Origin: Ochotona curzoniae
Taxonomy: Eukaryota > Chordata > Mammalia > Lagomorpha > Ochotonidae
Direction: 5' to 3'
NCBI RefSeq assembly: GCF_017591425.1
Contig: NW_024466607.1
Span: 14,764,501-14,828,500 of the forward strand
DNA length: 64,000 nucleotides
The notes beneath the pieces are model-generated. The model was not told the DNA's origin. It saw nothing but the letters and a program-made list of their open reading frames with translations, and ran no database searches. The stretch's first letter is position 1, and each line of letters opens with the position of its first letter. Made by a program: the position numbers and the translations under genes. Positions 22,583 to 40,549 of this stretch are shown here, piece after piece.

Positions 22583-22752
22583 GCCTGGCTCAGTGCCCTG
22601 CGTCTAAAGTCTTTGTCTTGAATACACCAGGATTCCATATGGGTCATATGAGGCCGGGGCGGGGGGGGGGGGGAGTGAACCATGAATGGAAGCTATTTTT
22701 CTGTCTCTCCTTTCCTTTCTGTAACTCTTTCTAAATAAATAAATAAATCCTT
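22583..22752 (+). repeat. CSINE with internal deletion and G-run
   Basis: Head to GGATTCCATATGGG, then a run of about 14 G at 22660-22673 replaces the middle, then GAGTGAACCATGAATGG and tail. Confidence 0.75.
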
Positions 22753-22767
22753 CTTTTTAAAACCACA

Positions 22768-23094
22768 GGGAGAGGGCCTGGTGTGTTAGCCTGATGGCTA
22801 AAGTCCTTGCCTTGAACGTGCTGGGATCCCTTATGGGTGCAGGTTCTAATCCCGGCAGCCCTGCTTCCCATCCAGCTCCTTGCTTGTGGCCTGGGAAAGC
22901 AGTTGAGGACGGCCCAAAGCCTTGGGACCCTGCAACCACATGGGAGGCTCTGAAGAAGCTCCTGGCTCTTGGCTTCTGATTGTCTGAGTTCTGGCTGTTG
23001 CAACCACTTGGAGAATGAATCAACAAATGGGAGATCTTCCTCTCTGTTTCTGCTCTCCGTATATCTGCCTTCCCAATAAAAATAAATGTTTTTT
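22768..23094 (+). repeat. CSINE, full length
   Basis: GGGCCTGGTGTGTTAGCC head, CCCAATAAAAATAAATG tail. Confidence 0.92.
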
Positions 23095-24145
23095 TAAAAG
23101 GTTTTATTTTATTATTATTTATTTATTTTTATTGCTATTTTACTAGTTTATACTTCTGTATTTTCCTTGTCAACCCCTCTTCCCCCATGATCCTTAAACC
23201 TTTCTCCCCTGTTTTACATTCATGTGTACTTTAGTACGCAGTGATGCTTGGAGCACGGTAGACACCGTTCTGTAGATATGTTTGACTTTTCAGTGCATCT
23301 CTGTGAAGAATTTGAAACAGACATCAGGCCAGAGGGGCATTTGACAAGAGCTGAGAATGGAGGTGGAATCCAGATGTGAGAGGAGAGGATGAAACAGGCT
23401 TTTCTGCGAATTATGATTTTTCCTTAATGGAATTACAGAACATTTAGCCTGTAGACCTTCCCAGGAAATGTGTGTGTTTCCCTGATATCAGATGAGCCCG
23501 TGCACTCATGGTGAAGGTTGTGTTGGAAGATATTGTAATACAGTTATGACTACATTATATATGTCACTGCCCAGCTTTGCCTGCTTTATTTCCTCTTCTG
23601 CAATGATTAGTCCAAATCTCACTGCCATGCCCCTCATCATGCCACAGATAGCTCTATGGCATCAGCTGTTCTTGTTTAACTCCAGTGGCCTCAAAGACAA
23701 TATCTCAACCCAAGCCTAAGGGAAGTTCTGATCCTTCCAGTTTCATAATTGTTCCCATTCCGAGTGTTTTTCTTTTTTTAACAGCTTAGATACTGACAAG
23801 AACGAGAGAGGGTGGCCCATTCCTTTTACTATTGAATTATCAGGTCCTTTGGAGAGGAGGTACCCCGAGAAGATGAAAAGGCTGTAATTCAGTGTAGTAA
23901 CAACATTGTGTTAAGGATGCTTCCTTACTTCTTCCAGATACCTTCTGCTACATGAGAGTGAATGGTACGATGCCTGATGCTTGGGCTGAAGTACTTCATC
24001 AAAGAAAATAGAAAAGAAACCGAGAAAGGACATGGGCAAAAACTTTACACTTTGTTGAATCCATGTGCTAGGTGTATGAACTTCATTATATATGTCATTA
24101 TGTAACATTTCATATGTTTAAAATTTTTCCTAACATTAACATTGT

Positions 24146-29607
<5,462 letters not shown>

Positions 29608-29794
29608 GGCGGCTGAAGAGCTGTGGAAAGATCCAGCTGTGATGACGGGACAGAGAATGTTCCACCCAAAGCACGGCTCCCCAATACACCAGGATCTGAT
29701 TCCTCGGGTCAGAGTGGAGTGAATGGTGTCTGATAAAATGCAATTGCTCCATTCATTTTCCCAGAGCAATTGAACTTAGTAAAAAATCATCTTG

Positions 29795-30112
29795 GAGTCC
29801 GATGCAATGGCTAGATTGGCTAATCCTCCCTTTTCAAGTGCCAGAATTTCATATGGGCTCTGATTCATGTCTGGATGCTTCGCTTCCCATCCAGCTCCCT
29901 GCTTGTGTCCTGGGAAAGCAACTGAGGATAGCACAAGCTATTTTGGGCCTTTCACCCATGTGGGAGTCCTGGAAGAAGCTCCTGGCTTTAGACTGGCTCA
30001 GCTCCAGCTGCCGCGGCCATTTAGGACTGAACTAGCAGAAGGAAAATCTTTTTCTTTGTCTCTCCTTCTCTGTGTAATTCTGCCTTTCCATTAAGTAAAT
30101 TAATTTTTAAGA
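29795..30112 (+). repeat. CSINE upstream of SPINK8
   Basis: GTCCGATGCAATGGCTAG head, CATTAAGTAAATTAATTTTT tail; begins about 190 bp upstream of the SPINK8 ATG. Confidence 0.8.
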
Positions 30113-30814
30113 AATAAAAATAATACAATACTTTCCCTATTCCAAATTTTTCAAAGTAAGATGTCCACTTTACCTGCTATGACTCCCACGGTGGCAGTGG
30201 CGCTGAGTAACTGGCTGGGCAGGACAGTTTGTCAATAATGAAACAGCAAGAGGGCGGGGTGACACGTGTCCTTTCACAGTTGCAATGTTTGGCCTTGGAA
30301 GAACTTTTGAGATAGGAAATGTGGACACACTGTAAGCTTATTCAGCTCCAAGTTGTGTAATGCCTGATTCTTTTGAGTTCAGATTTCTGTTTTCTGAGAG
30401 TGGTGTGGACTGTCCATTTCCACCCTGAAACTATCTCTTCTTGCCAACCCCAAATTTACTGTTTTAGAGATACGTCATGCTTAGTGTTTGAATTCCTACT
30501 GTTTATGTGTATTGTAGTTATTATATTCAAGGAGGCTTCAGATTGCATGCAGTTCTATAAATGATCATATCTGCACGTGCAGTTGATTTTTTTTATCAAT
30601 AGTCAAAACTGTATTTCTACTTTACTCAAATGTTTACTTTGGAATATTGCTCTTGAGTCATAGAATCTTAAAGTGGAAAGTTGCCTAATGCAGAATCTGC
30701 CGAGTTCAGCCTCAGTAGAGCTGAGCAATTCTAGGAGAGAGTGTTTCTTCCCTTAAATGGTAGTTCTTACCACCACTCAAAATAAAAATTCCTCAAAATG
30801 CCAATGAAGCAAGA

Positions 30815-31163
30815 GCATTAGAGAGGGGAGGGCAGAGAGAGAAGACACACAGAACAAGAAATATGCCATCTGGTGATTCACTCCCCAAGTGCCCACAACA
30901 GCACGTTAAGGTTAGAGTTAGGGTTAGGGTTAAGGCTAGGTTCAAATAAGGTTAGAGCTAGGTTCAGGTAGGGTTAGACTTTGGGTCGATCTAAAACTAG
31001 GAACCAAGAACTCTAGCAAGGTTTCCATGGGGTGGTGTCACTTGCTGCCTCCTAGGATATATATCAACATAAACTTGAATCATATGGAATTTGGACTACA
31101 TCCTATGCTTCCTGCTATTGATGTTGTCTGTGCAGTTGCTTAACCCACTGTGCCACAATCTCT
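30815..31163 (-). repeat. Old CSINE split by a telomere-like tract
   Basis: GAGAGGGGAGGGCAGAGAG... to CACTCCCCAAGTGCCCAC, then 30904-30982 is TTAGGG-type repeat, then the SINE resumes (TCTAAAACTAGGAACCAAG). Confidence 0.65.
30904..30982 (+). repeat. Interstitial telomere-like repeat
   Basis: Perfect GTTAGGGTTAGGGTTA core with degenerate flanking units (GGTTAGAG, GGCTAGG, GGTTCAGG, TAGGGTTAGA). Confidence 0.8.
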
Positions 31164-31499
31164 TTATTAAACGGAAATTTCAGAGCTTCCTGTGTATCAC
31201 TAATTTTTAGACCACATCCTGAATGAATGGCCTCAACTGTGGACATGTCACTCGGTTCTAGGAGGTCAAATGCATGTTCTTGCCACTTCTCTGAATGCAA
31301 TGTCTTCAACGTTTTTGCTTTCAATTCTTCTAAATTCAGTGCCTGCTTAAACAATTTTGACATTACACATAAATTTTGTATCATAAATTTAAACAGGGTT
31401 AAATTATGAAATTATAGTTATTTTCAGTTTTTTGTTTTAAATGATAATATAGTAAATCAATAGTTACGCAATGTGGAATAACATCTTAATATCTGTGTA

Positions 31500-31580
31500 T
31501 GAGGTGTGATGATAGAGTAATTGACATGTCTATCACTTCAAACACTTACTATTTTTTCTTGCATTGAGTAAATATGAAGG
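31500..31580 (+). mobile_element. L1 3' UTR-like fragment
   Basis: GTAATTGACATGTCTATCAC and CACTTACTATTTTTTCTTG resemble the L1MA/L1P 3' UTR. Short and diverged. Confidence 0.35.
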
Positions 31581-31905
31581 GTTCAACAGAAAAATGTTTG
31601 TGAATAAAATTACTCCTAGATATGCCCAGTGTTTTTGCTCCTCTCTGAGTTACTCCCATAGAATTAGTCCTCAGAGGGTTGGGTTTCCAAATTGTTCCTT
31701 TAATGGTCTAGAAAGTTTCTACCCTTAGCAGGCTTAAGATAAGATTCAGGATAGATGGGAGAGACCCAGTCCCCTTCTTTTTTTTCTACACTGGGAAACA
31801 GGTTGTGGGAAGAGTGAATAGTCAACTGAGCAGAATATTCTTGTGGGAAGAAAGAGTAAAGATGGAAGTCAAGGGTTTGAGCATAACAAATCTCTCTCTT
31901 TTTTT

Positions 31906-32195
31906 TAAGATTTTTTTTAAAATGGAAAGTCAGATATACTGAGAGGAAGATCTTCCATTTGTTGATTGACTCCCCAAGTGGCCACAATGGTTGGAGCAGA
32001 GCCGATGAAAAGCCAAGAGCCAGGAGCTTCTTCTGGTTCTCCAATGCAGGTGCAGAGTCCCAAGGCTTTGGACCGTCCTTAACTGCTTTCCCAGCCACAA
32101 GCAGGAAGCTGGATGTGAAGTGGAACCACCAGGATTAGAACCGGCGCCCATATGGGATCCCAGCATGTGCAAGGTGAAGACTTTATCATGCTAAG
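31906..32195 (-). repeat. CSINE
   Basis: TTTTTTTAAGATTTTTTTTA start; head end CATGCTAAGCCC. Confidence 0.88.
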
Positions 32196-32218
32196 CCCAA
32201 ATCTCTCTCTTTCTCTCT

Positions 32219-32566
32219 TTTTTTTTTTTAAAAAAAATTTATTTATTTTTATTGTAAAGTCAGATATGCAGAGAGGAGGAGAGACAGAGAGGAACATATT
32301 CTGTCCGTTGGTTCACTCTCCAAGTGGCCACAACGGCTGGTGTTGCGCCGATCCAAAGCCAGGAACCAGGAACCAGGAACTTCCTCCAGGTCTCCCATGC
32401 AGGTGCAGGGTCCCAAGGCTTTGGGCCGTCCTTGACTGCTTTCACCGGCCATAAACAGGGAGCTGGATGGGAAGCAAGGCTGCTGGGATTAGAACCAGTG
32501 CCCATATGGGATCCTGGCACGTTCAAGGCGAAGACTTTAGCCTCTAGGCCACCTTGCCAGGCCCCA
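32219..32566 (-). repeat. CSINE, full length
   Basis: Starts in a T-run, ends CACCTTGCCAGGCCCC. Carries an extra AACCAGG unit (GGAACCAGGAACCAGGAAC). Confidence 0.92.
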
Positions 32567-32575
32567 AATATAATT

Positions 32576-32849
32576 TTTTTTTAAAAAAATATTTATTGTT
32601 ATCTATTGAAAGGCAGTGTGTGTGAGAGAGGGAAATGTCCCATCATCTGGTTCATTCTCCAAACGTTGCAGCAGCCACGGCTGGGCTAGGTGAAAGCCAG
32701 GAGCCAGGAACTTCATCTGGGTCTTGTGTGGTGGCAGGGACCCAAGCACTTGGACCATCCACTGCTGCCTTCTTAGGTACATCAGGAGGGAGCTGGATGG
32801 GAAACTTTGCAAGAGGCGACTGAACTGGCTGTGGCACCATGCCGGCCCC
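32576..32849 (-). repeat. Old CSINE
   Basis: AAAATATTTATTGTTATC start, CACCATGCCGGCCCCCC end. Confidence 0.75.
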
Positions 32850-32989
32850 CCAAATTCTATTTCTTATTTACCTCTTTATCTAAGTCGGCTGTGACTTGGA
32901 ATCAGTCTTTACAATTAGAAGACTGTACTTGTTTTTTTTTTTTTTATTTTGACAATCTTTATATAGTTAATTAAGACTGTACTTGTTAC

Positions 32990-34300
32990 ACAGTGGAGTG
33001 GACACCTCCCCCGGCCATGGCAGGCAGCTTGCTCTTGAGATCAGGATGTTGTGGTCCATGTCAGTTATTTGTGGGCTAGGATGGCCAGGATGTGGACCCC
33101 AGTAGTGAAAGTAGTTACAGTTCACAAACCCCAAGGTTCTCCCTCTCTCTCTCCAGGGCTTTCTCTCTCTACCCTGGCACTCTTCTCTAGCCTGTCATTT
33201 TGAATTCCTTAAAAGCCATCACTTTGCAATAAATCCAATTATGTTGTGTTGACAAACAATCCATTGTATTGACCTATGTAACTTTTCGTTCCTGGAAAGC
33301 AAAAGAACCCAGTCTTGGTTATAAAACCTCTCTTCTCTAGACCCCAGTGTACCCGAGAAAGTGTTACCCAGATGCTAGACGTTGGCTTAACGCAAGTGCC
33401 AGCTCCTATCATGCCATGGCCACGTGAGGGCTGGTGGGTTGGATCCTTGCCTGAGCCCACCTCACATGACGCTTGGAGTGTCGCTGACTCCCTCTGATGA
33501 CAACCTCTGCGAGTTGGGGAGGTGAGCAGTAGGATCAGAGGCCAGCAGCCTCCTCAGCCCACGGGGTTCTTGGGATGGGTCTCTCTCTCTACCTGCGATT
33601 GTGTGGTAGGAAGTCAGAAACTTTCTCTGCTGAATATTCTCTTCAGTGAAACCCTCCATGGCACCACGCACGATTTTGCCCAGGGTTTTTATCCCTTCAA
33701 CCTGTTTTGTGAGTCCCCACCGACAGCTGTGCTGGGAAAGTACCCATTCCTGTGTGTTTACTCCCATGTGCGATGATGAATACCAACCAGTGAGTAAATG
33801 CTGCCTTGATGCTGCCCTTCCGGTCTCACCTCCTGGGCTTTGACACTGGGGCACCACGGTGTGATGACCTACCTGTATGTGAATCTCGGTGACGGGCCTT
33901 AGTGTTCGTATGTACTCCCAGCATCCCCACATACTTTGCTTATGCTTGGCTGAACATGTGTGTGTTCCTCAAAATCAAGATCTTTTTGAGACCCCCTCAC
34001 AGCTTCCGTTTTATCTTCCTGTCCAATGAGGCAAACAGATGGACATCACGAAGCAAGGACAGTGCTTGCCTCAGGCTCAGTTTAGAGGCAATTTGTAACT
34101 GCTGCCTTACTAGTTTTTCTTGGGAGGGATAGATTCAAGAACTTACTTAGTTCATTGAATTGCAAATAAACAAATAAGGGGAATGTGAGACCAGTCAAAG
34201 AAAGCTTGTACTTGGTCTGTGCCTACCCTGGTGTAGCTGTGCTATCATCAATCTTTCTGTGTATCATTATATTATCATATTATAAAAATACAATTCCACA
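32990..34300. other. Intergenic DNA, unclassified
   Basis: Contains a segment (33140-33250) with CT-rich text followed by GCAATAAATCC that could be an old LTR end, but I cannot assign a family. No gene seen. Confidence 0.3.
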
Positions 34301-34309
34301 TGATACATA

Positions 34310-34510
34310 AAATTACTCCTAAAATTTACCATTTTAATTAAACAGTCACAGCATTGATAATGTATTTAAGGTTTATCCACGTCGTAGCACCTATCACTGC
34401 TTCATTGCCATGGCTGAATGAGAATTCACTGCAGGAATGAATACACTGCAGTTGGCCTCACCTTTGACAGACATTTGGGTTATTTCTGCCTTTGGGCTGT
34501 GGCACTCAGC
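34310..34510 (+). mobile_element. Old L1 3' UTR fragment
   Basis: AAAATTTACCATTTTAATTA, AAGGTTTATCCACGTCGTAG and GACATTTGGGTTATTTCTGC occur in L1M 3' UTR order. Confidence 0.65.
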
Positions 34511-34552
34511 ACTGCTGTCCGACTTGGATTCCAGAGTAGAAAATCAAGTTAG

Positions 34553-34668
34553 GACCAGTCTCTTCTGGACCTGACATATGGGAGACCCAGAGGAAGCTCT
34601 TGGCTCCCGGCATCAACTGGGCCCAGCGTTGCGATCATCAGGAGAGTAAACCAGTAGATGGAAGATAA
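34553..34668 (+). repeat. CSINE middle fragment
   Basis: GGGAGACCCAGAGGAAGCTC to CCAGTAGATGGAAG; neither end present. Confidence 0.65.
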
Positions 34669-34669
34669 G

Positions 34670-35878
34670 TATTGCTGTCTTCTTTACAGAAACAATGCAG
34701 AACTAGCCATTTTGATTTTTCTTTTGAACCAGTGTTCTCCCACAGAGCCAAAATGCTGGCCCAAGGCTGTTTTGATGAATTCTGATAGGGCACTTTTAAT
34801 GTTGCAGTATCTTAGATTTCTAGAGAAGATAACAGGGTCACACTTTGCATGCATGATGGGACTGGGATGATCATCAAAGGCCAAACGCAAGGGTCAAACT
34901 TCTGTTGGGTAGGCCCTGTAGAAACAGTGGTGCCAGCTCTGGTCCCCTGGACCAAGCTGTCAGACTACATTCTTCTCACAATTCTGTGGCATTTGACATA
35001 GTGAAACTCCCAGTACTCAGCAATGGCTGATTCCTTCTCAGGCCACCCACACTTCCCTGGATGGCGTACCTGTAAGTTTTCTTTAATTGTCTCATCACAT
35101 CTTTGCCTGGCAGGAGGGATGTGTGTTAGGACATTTACTTTGCAGATAAAAATGTGGCTGTGGGCTTTCCCCCCAGAGACAGAGTGGGTAAGTTGAAGAG
35201 ACAAAGCCAGCTCCACCGGCCACAAAGGGAAGGACCTCAACCAGGGCACTGTGCAGTTGTAGGAAATGGCTCCCTCCTTGTTAGGGATCTTGGACACATC
35301 ACTCCTGGAAATCCCTCTTAATTGAAAAACATGAACACCGATCCACCTGCTTCTGGTGCCAAAACAGCGCCCAGGGGTGCCAGGCCACGAGTGTGCAATG
35401 AGGCTGGGCTCTATCTTTGATGGTCTTGAATCTCCTCTCCTCTGAGAGCTGCGATTACCCTTCTCCGTAGGATTGAAGCGTTGCAAGGAAGCATGATATG
35501 AATGCTGTAAGAAAGATTATCCAAGATGTTAATTATCATAAACAATCAACAGTGCTTAATGAAAATGGCCACAGAGACTGCCGGAAGTCAGCAGGAGGGA
35601 AAACTTCCAGCAATTTCCAGAGTGATGGGAAACAGATCTCCTCAGATGCAGGAAATGAATATAGAAAATCTAATTCTACTTTCCAGATGGAATTATGTAT
35701 CCTTGTAAACAGTAGATACCCTGGTATTCATGATAGAAACAGCAAAATAGGAGCACAGGAGTAAAAATAGCATGTAATGGTGTTGTCAAGGAGACACAAG
35801 TAAATAAGAATAAGGTCCATTTTTTTTTCTCCCACCAATGCCATTTTATTTTTCCATTGGTGCTTTCTTTCTTTCCTT
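34670..35878. other. Unclassified intergenic DNA with a 173-codon minus frame
   Basis: The frame 35486-34965 has no recognised family or signal and no flanking splice or promoter evidence. Possibly part of an unrecognised old element or a decayed retrocopy. Confidence 0.3.
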
Positions 35879-36195
35879 TTTTTTTTTAAGATTCAGTAAT
35901 TTATTTGGAAGGCAGAGTTACAGATCGGGAGGTGGGGGAGACAGAGATCTTCTATCTGCTGGTTCACTTCCCAAATGACTGCAAAAGCCAGAGCTGGGCC
36001 AGTTTAAAGAGCCAGGAGTTTCTGCTACCCACATGGGGGTCAGGAGCCAAGCACTTGGGCCATCCTCCGCTGTGTTCCCAAGCCATTAGCAGGAAACTGG
36101 GTTGGAAATGGAGGGGTTGAACTTGAACTGACACTCATATAGGATGCCAGCACTGCAGGGTGCAGCTTTATCCACTATGCCCCAGCGGCAGCCCT
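35879..36195 (-). repeat. Old CSINE
   Basis: TTTTTTTTAAGATTCAGTAATT start; CTATGCCCCAGCGGCAGCCC end. Confidence 0.75.
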
Positions 36196-36211
36196 ACCAA
36201 TGCCATTTTCT

Positions 36212-36488
36212 TTACAAAAGTTAATTACTTATTTGAGAGCCGGAGAGCGTCCCCCCTTACCCTAAGTGCCTGAAATGACTGGAATTGAGTTCGTCAAAGT
36301 GGGAACTCAATCCAGGTCTCCCATGCAGGTGACAGGAACCCAATGACTTAGAGACACCATCTGCTGCCTCCCAGGGTTTGAATTAACAGGAAGCTGGAGT
36401 CAGGAACTGGAGCCAGAGCCCAGTGTTTGACCTGGGCACCATGATGTGAAAGGCAGATATCTTAACCAGTGGGCCAAACGCCCACCCC
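36212..36488 (-). repeat. Old CSINE
   Basis: TTACAAAAGTTAATTACTT start; ACCAGTGGGCCAAACGCCC end. Confidence 0.6.
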
Positions 36489-37083
36489 TCAACATCCTGT
36501 AACTCTACTTCTCTGCCTTGGAAACAAGCCCCACCTTCAGTTTTCCTTCTCACTACAGGAACTGAGGACCTATTCGGATGCTGCCAGAAAGGAATAATGG
36601 CTTTCACCATGTGCCTGGGTCCTCAGGTTTGCCCAACACCCAGCTCCAGGATATTCCCAAACTCTTGCTTCCTAGATCTTAAGTACCAGTACTAAAGCAT
36701 AAAGTAGCACTTCCCTCTCTTGTCTGTCCCACAGCCCAACTTACCAGGTCTCCGTCCAGTGTGACTAGCCTACAACAGTTATTACTAGCTAAATGGCCAT
36801 CATGAACATGTTGACTGTAGGCCACTGACCGTGCCAATGACTGTCAATAGATCACTTATCTGATTACCATTTGCTGTCCCAATAGTCATAGATTTGATTT
36901 TGGCAAAGAGGACAATGAAATTCAGACTTAAATCACATACTTTATTTGGGAGATAACATCAAGAAATGAAGGTGAAGTGGGGAAACAAGACAAGAAAGGG
37001 ACCAAAACCATCCAAGGTAGCATTCATGAATTGGTTTCTGCAAACTCCAACTAGGAGAAGCCTCTCTAAAAAATGTTGTGGAG

Positions 37084-37406
37084 GGCCTGGCATGGTGATC
37101 TAGCAGCTAAAAGTTCTCACACTGAAAGTGCCAGGATCCCGTATGGGCGCCAGTTCTAATCCCGGCAGCTCCACTTCCCATCCAGCTCCCTGCTTATGGC
37201 CTGTGAAAGCAGTTGAGGATGGCTCAAAGCCTTGGGACCCTATAACCACATGCGAGACCTGGAGGAGGTTCCTGGTTCCTGGCCTGGGATTGGCAGCACT
37301 GGCTGTTGCGGCCACTTGGGGAGAGAATCAACGCATGAAAGATCTTGCTCTCTGACCTCCTCTCTGTATATCTGACTTTGCAATAAAAATAAAATAAATC
37401 TTAAAA
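37084..37406 (+). repeat. CSINE, full length
   Basis: GGGCCTGGCATGGTGATC head, GCAATAAAAATAAAATAAATC tail. Confidence 0.92.
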
Positions 37407-37409
37407 AAA

Positions 37410-38160
37410 GGAAATGTTGTGGAACAAAATCAAAATTCACTTTTTAAATAATAAGGTTATATTTATCTCTACCCCTCTTCCCACCCCAACTCCCAGGCCC
37501 CATTGCTGGACTTTTTCTTTTTTTTAAAGATTTTCTCCCTACTTGGCTCAGTACAGGCTAGGAGACCAATCAGAGAACCTAGTTCCAAAGGAAAGTTAGC
37601 AGAACCTCTGTAATACCCCTCACTGTGGATCTGAGAAGCTTTGGACGTGTGACCCAATCCAGCACTGATGCTGGGTGGGCTGCAGGCCACACAGGACCCC
37701 CCCACATGGGATAGCACAGTGTCCCTACAGGGTCAGTTCAGGATAATGAGACAAGAAGGAGTTTTGCTGAGAGTGAGACTACCTCAATGCTGATCCCAGA
37801 GGCTTTTATTTATTGGGAAACCCATACATTATCTTGATGTGATACGCACGTGGGTTTTTGGTTTGCCGATTACCATCCCACCTAGAAGGAGCTCAGGTGC
37901 ATCCTGGCATGGCCAGAGGGAGGAGGAGAACAACAATTTGGCCTCTTAATTCAAGAATGTGTGATGCCTGGGGCTCTGGAGGGACTTTGTATCAGCTTTT
38001 CATTACCAGACAGTCTCAACTCTGTCCTCTGGCTTGCTGTTGTCTCTACTTAATGATCTCCAGCATTTGAACCTACTATCTTAGGAACTGCCTAGCACAC
38101 AAAACAGCCTCAAGGGACAGGTGCACAGTGGGTGCCTTGTGTTCAGAGGATAGCCTTAAA
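37410..38160. other. Unannotated intergenic DNA
   Basis: Nothing coding or repetitive recognised with confidence. Confidence 0.4.
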
Positions 38161-38161
38161 A

Positions 38162-38196
38162 GTGAATGAATGAATGAATGAGTGAATGAATGAATG
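38162..38196. repeat. (GAAT)n tetranucleotide repeat
   Basis: Eight GAAT-like units with one GAGT interruption. Confidence 0.95.
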
Positions 38197-38199
38197 CTT

Positions 38200-40540
38200 C
38201 TGGTTCTTGACTCTAGCCCCTCTTGTTTGAACTCTGCTCTCTCCTGCCCAGCAGAGGCAGGAACCTGTGCCCACCCGGCTACCACATCTCCATCCATTTC
38301 CTAACAGTTCCATGGCTGCTGGGCAGTGGGCCGAGGGCTGCAGGCTTCCTTGGATCACAGTTGTCCAAGTTCCCCCTCCCTTTCTGCCCCCTCCTCCCTC
38401 TAACCCCTCTGCCTGGGTTTGTGAACCAAAGAGCCACCGGGCTTGAGGGGGAGACTCTGTGGTTGCTCCTTATGGTGACTGCTGCCAGCCGCCACCCTGG
38501 GCTTTCTTCATCCATTGGTTCCCCAAATGCGGATAACCTGCACTGTGCCAAGTAAGGAGAAGACCCCGGGCAAGAAAGGAGGCATCAGGAGTGGAGGGTG
38601 GGTATTGCTGGGCAAGCCAGGGCCACCTTCCCAGGAGTGGAGGGTGGTGATGCCTTTGTTCTCCTCCAGCCATGAGAACCAGCAGGTGGGGCTCTCTGCC
38701 ATAGGTCCCTGTGCACCTGCTGGGGACAGGGAGGAGGAGGTTGGGGCCAGCGTTCAGTAGTGTGACCTGAAGGAAGACCAGAAGGCTGAGTCAGGACTCA
38801 GGGGTGGGACAGTGGGGAGCCCTCAGCTGAACCTGCCCTTAATCATGACTCTTGTGATGCTTCCAGGCTGGCTTCTTGGGCCTAGAGTTCGGGGTTGGTG
38901 CCAGAGTAGAGCTTCCCCGGTCATTGCACTCAGGACCTCTTTTGGCAGCGCAGGGGATATATGTGGTGTATCTTGCCTCCAGGTGGGCTGTTAATTACCA
39001 CCAGGAGCTGAGATCAGGAAAGGAATAGCCAGTTTGGGGAGGGGGTGGGGGTCATTCCTGCAAGCTCCCTTCAAGGCCCCCTCCCTGCTAGCATTGACAT
39101 TGCCCCAGACCACTCCTGCGCTGTGAGGGTCAACAGGAGAATCCAAGGATGGCTGGCCTCCTGGCACACTTGAGTTCTTTTCTCCTTTGCCTGTCTCCCC
39201 CATGACAGCCTGAGGTGAGCTTTTCCCAGGGCTGTTCTGTCGGATTCCGTGCAGTTCCCGAGTAGGTGTGCACAGGGCCTGGTTTGGAACCGCTCCATCT
39301 TGGTGAGGTGAACATGTTGGTCTGAGCTGACCTCCTGTAGCCACAAAGATGATGATGCTGCTTGTTTGGGCCTGCTGGTGCTGGGGGCAAGGAGGTGGGG
39401 CTCTTGGGACCTCAGGAGCCCTCACTGCTCTGCAGTGTCTGTGGCCTTGCTGCTCACCCAGGAGCTTTGTCGGTGTGCTCAGCCAAACTGAGGGGACTTC
39501 AAGACCCAGTACATGTTGGTAGATGTTAGCTTAGGTCTTCCAGCATTTTACGGGAGAGCCTGGATTTGGTCTAGGTGCCTGCACTTGGCCCTCCAGAGCT
39601 ACCCATACAGAGCCAGTAAACTCGGGCTTTCGACTACTAGTTGAGCAGTAATCAGAGCCGGTGTTTTCTATTTCTTCTCACTCCTGCTGTTCTACAAGTG
39701 TTGTCCATCACGTTGATGGATGGGAGATTATCAGAGCCTGGTCTGGTTCTAGGAGTTGCTTCATTTCTGAATCCTGTTTTGTTCTGTTCCTACCCCCTGG
39801 ATAATTTTTACACAGCATGCTTTGCCTATATAATTTTCTAACAATATAAATTGCTGTTAAGCAGAATGAGCTCAGCCCATTGAATCAGTTTCCTGAAGCC
39901 TAGGCTCATTCTTCTGTGAAATGGAAGTGAAAATGTCTAGTCCCAGAGTGTGTTACCTCCCACCTGATCCCGGTGACCTTAGTAGGCCTCCACCCATCTA
40001 AACTCATTTGTGCCCCTTTACCCTTTGTCCTTGCTCTTCGGTTGGCCCAGAAGGTGCTGCAGATCCTCTCCTGTCAGCTCCGTTTCTGGTGTCATCATCT
40101 GAGGATGCCTACCCTGAGGTCCCCTTGTCACCCTCTGCACACAGGCCCATTGATTGTGTCCCACACTGTGTTCCAGTGTCAGGCCCCTGCATGGTGTGTG
40201 TCTGTGATCTCCTCATGTTTCCCTTGCCACTTCCAGGATGGGGAGCACGGCCTACAGGCCAGGACCAGCAGTGTTGAGCTCCTTATCCTGTCCCTGCCTG
40301 TTTTTGCTTGCCTAATGGCCCTGGTGAGAGTTTCCGAGGCTGTGACTCCCAGGCAAAATGGGGCGTCCCTGTGTTACTCCTTAGGACAACCCTTTGTTGT
40401 GCAGTGTGAGGTCCTCAATGAGTTGTTCATAGATATAACCCTCCTTAGGTTGACGTGGTTTCTCTCCATTTCTAGGCTGCAGAGTAGTTTTTGTCAGTTA
40501 GGAAAGGTGTTGAGTGTTGTGTGATGCATTTCCCGTGTCC
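38200..40540. other. SINE-free intergenic DNA
   Basis: About 2.3 kb without CSINEs in an otherwise dense desert; many chance frames, none with a gene signature. 39860-39945 looks MIR-like (GTTTCCTGAAGCC, TTCTGTGAAATGG). Confidence 0.4.
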
Positions 40541-40549
40541 ATACACTTA

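Noticed and set aside
30904..30982. A chromosome end
   Set aside because: The TTAGGG-like tract is short, degenerate and flanked on both sides by one SINE and unique DNA, so it is interstitial.
32990..33420. A recent endogenous retrovirus LTR
   Set aside because: CT-rich text and GCAATAAATCC are suggestive, but no matching partner LTR, TG..CA ends or target duplication was seen.
34965..35486. 173-codon minus-strand ORF
   Set aside because: No recognisable family, no promoter or splice signals. Kept only as an unclassified stretch.
39973..40524. 183-codon plus-strand ORF
   Set aside because: No family signature; the sequence runs into an L1 fossil, and another overlapping frame is equally open.
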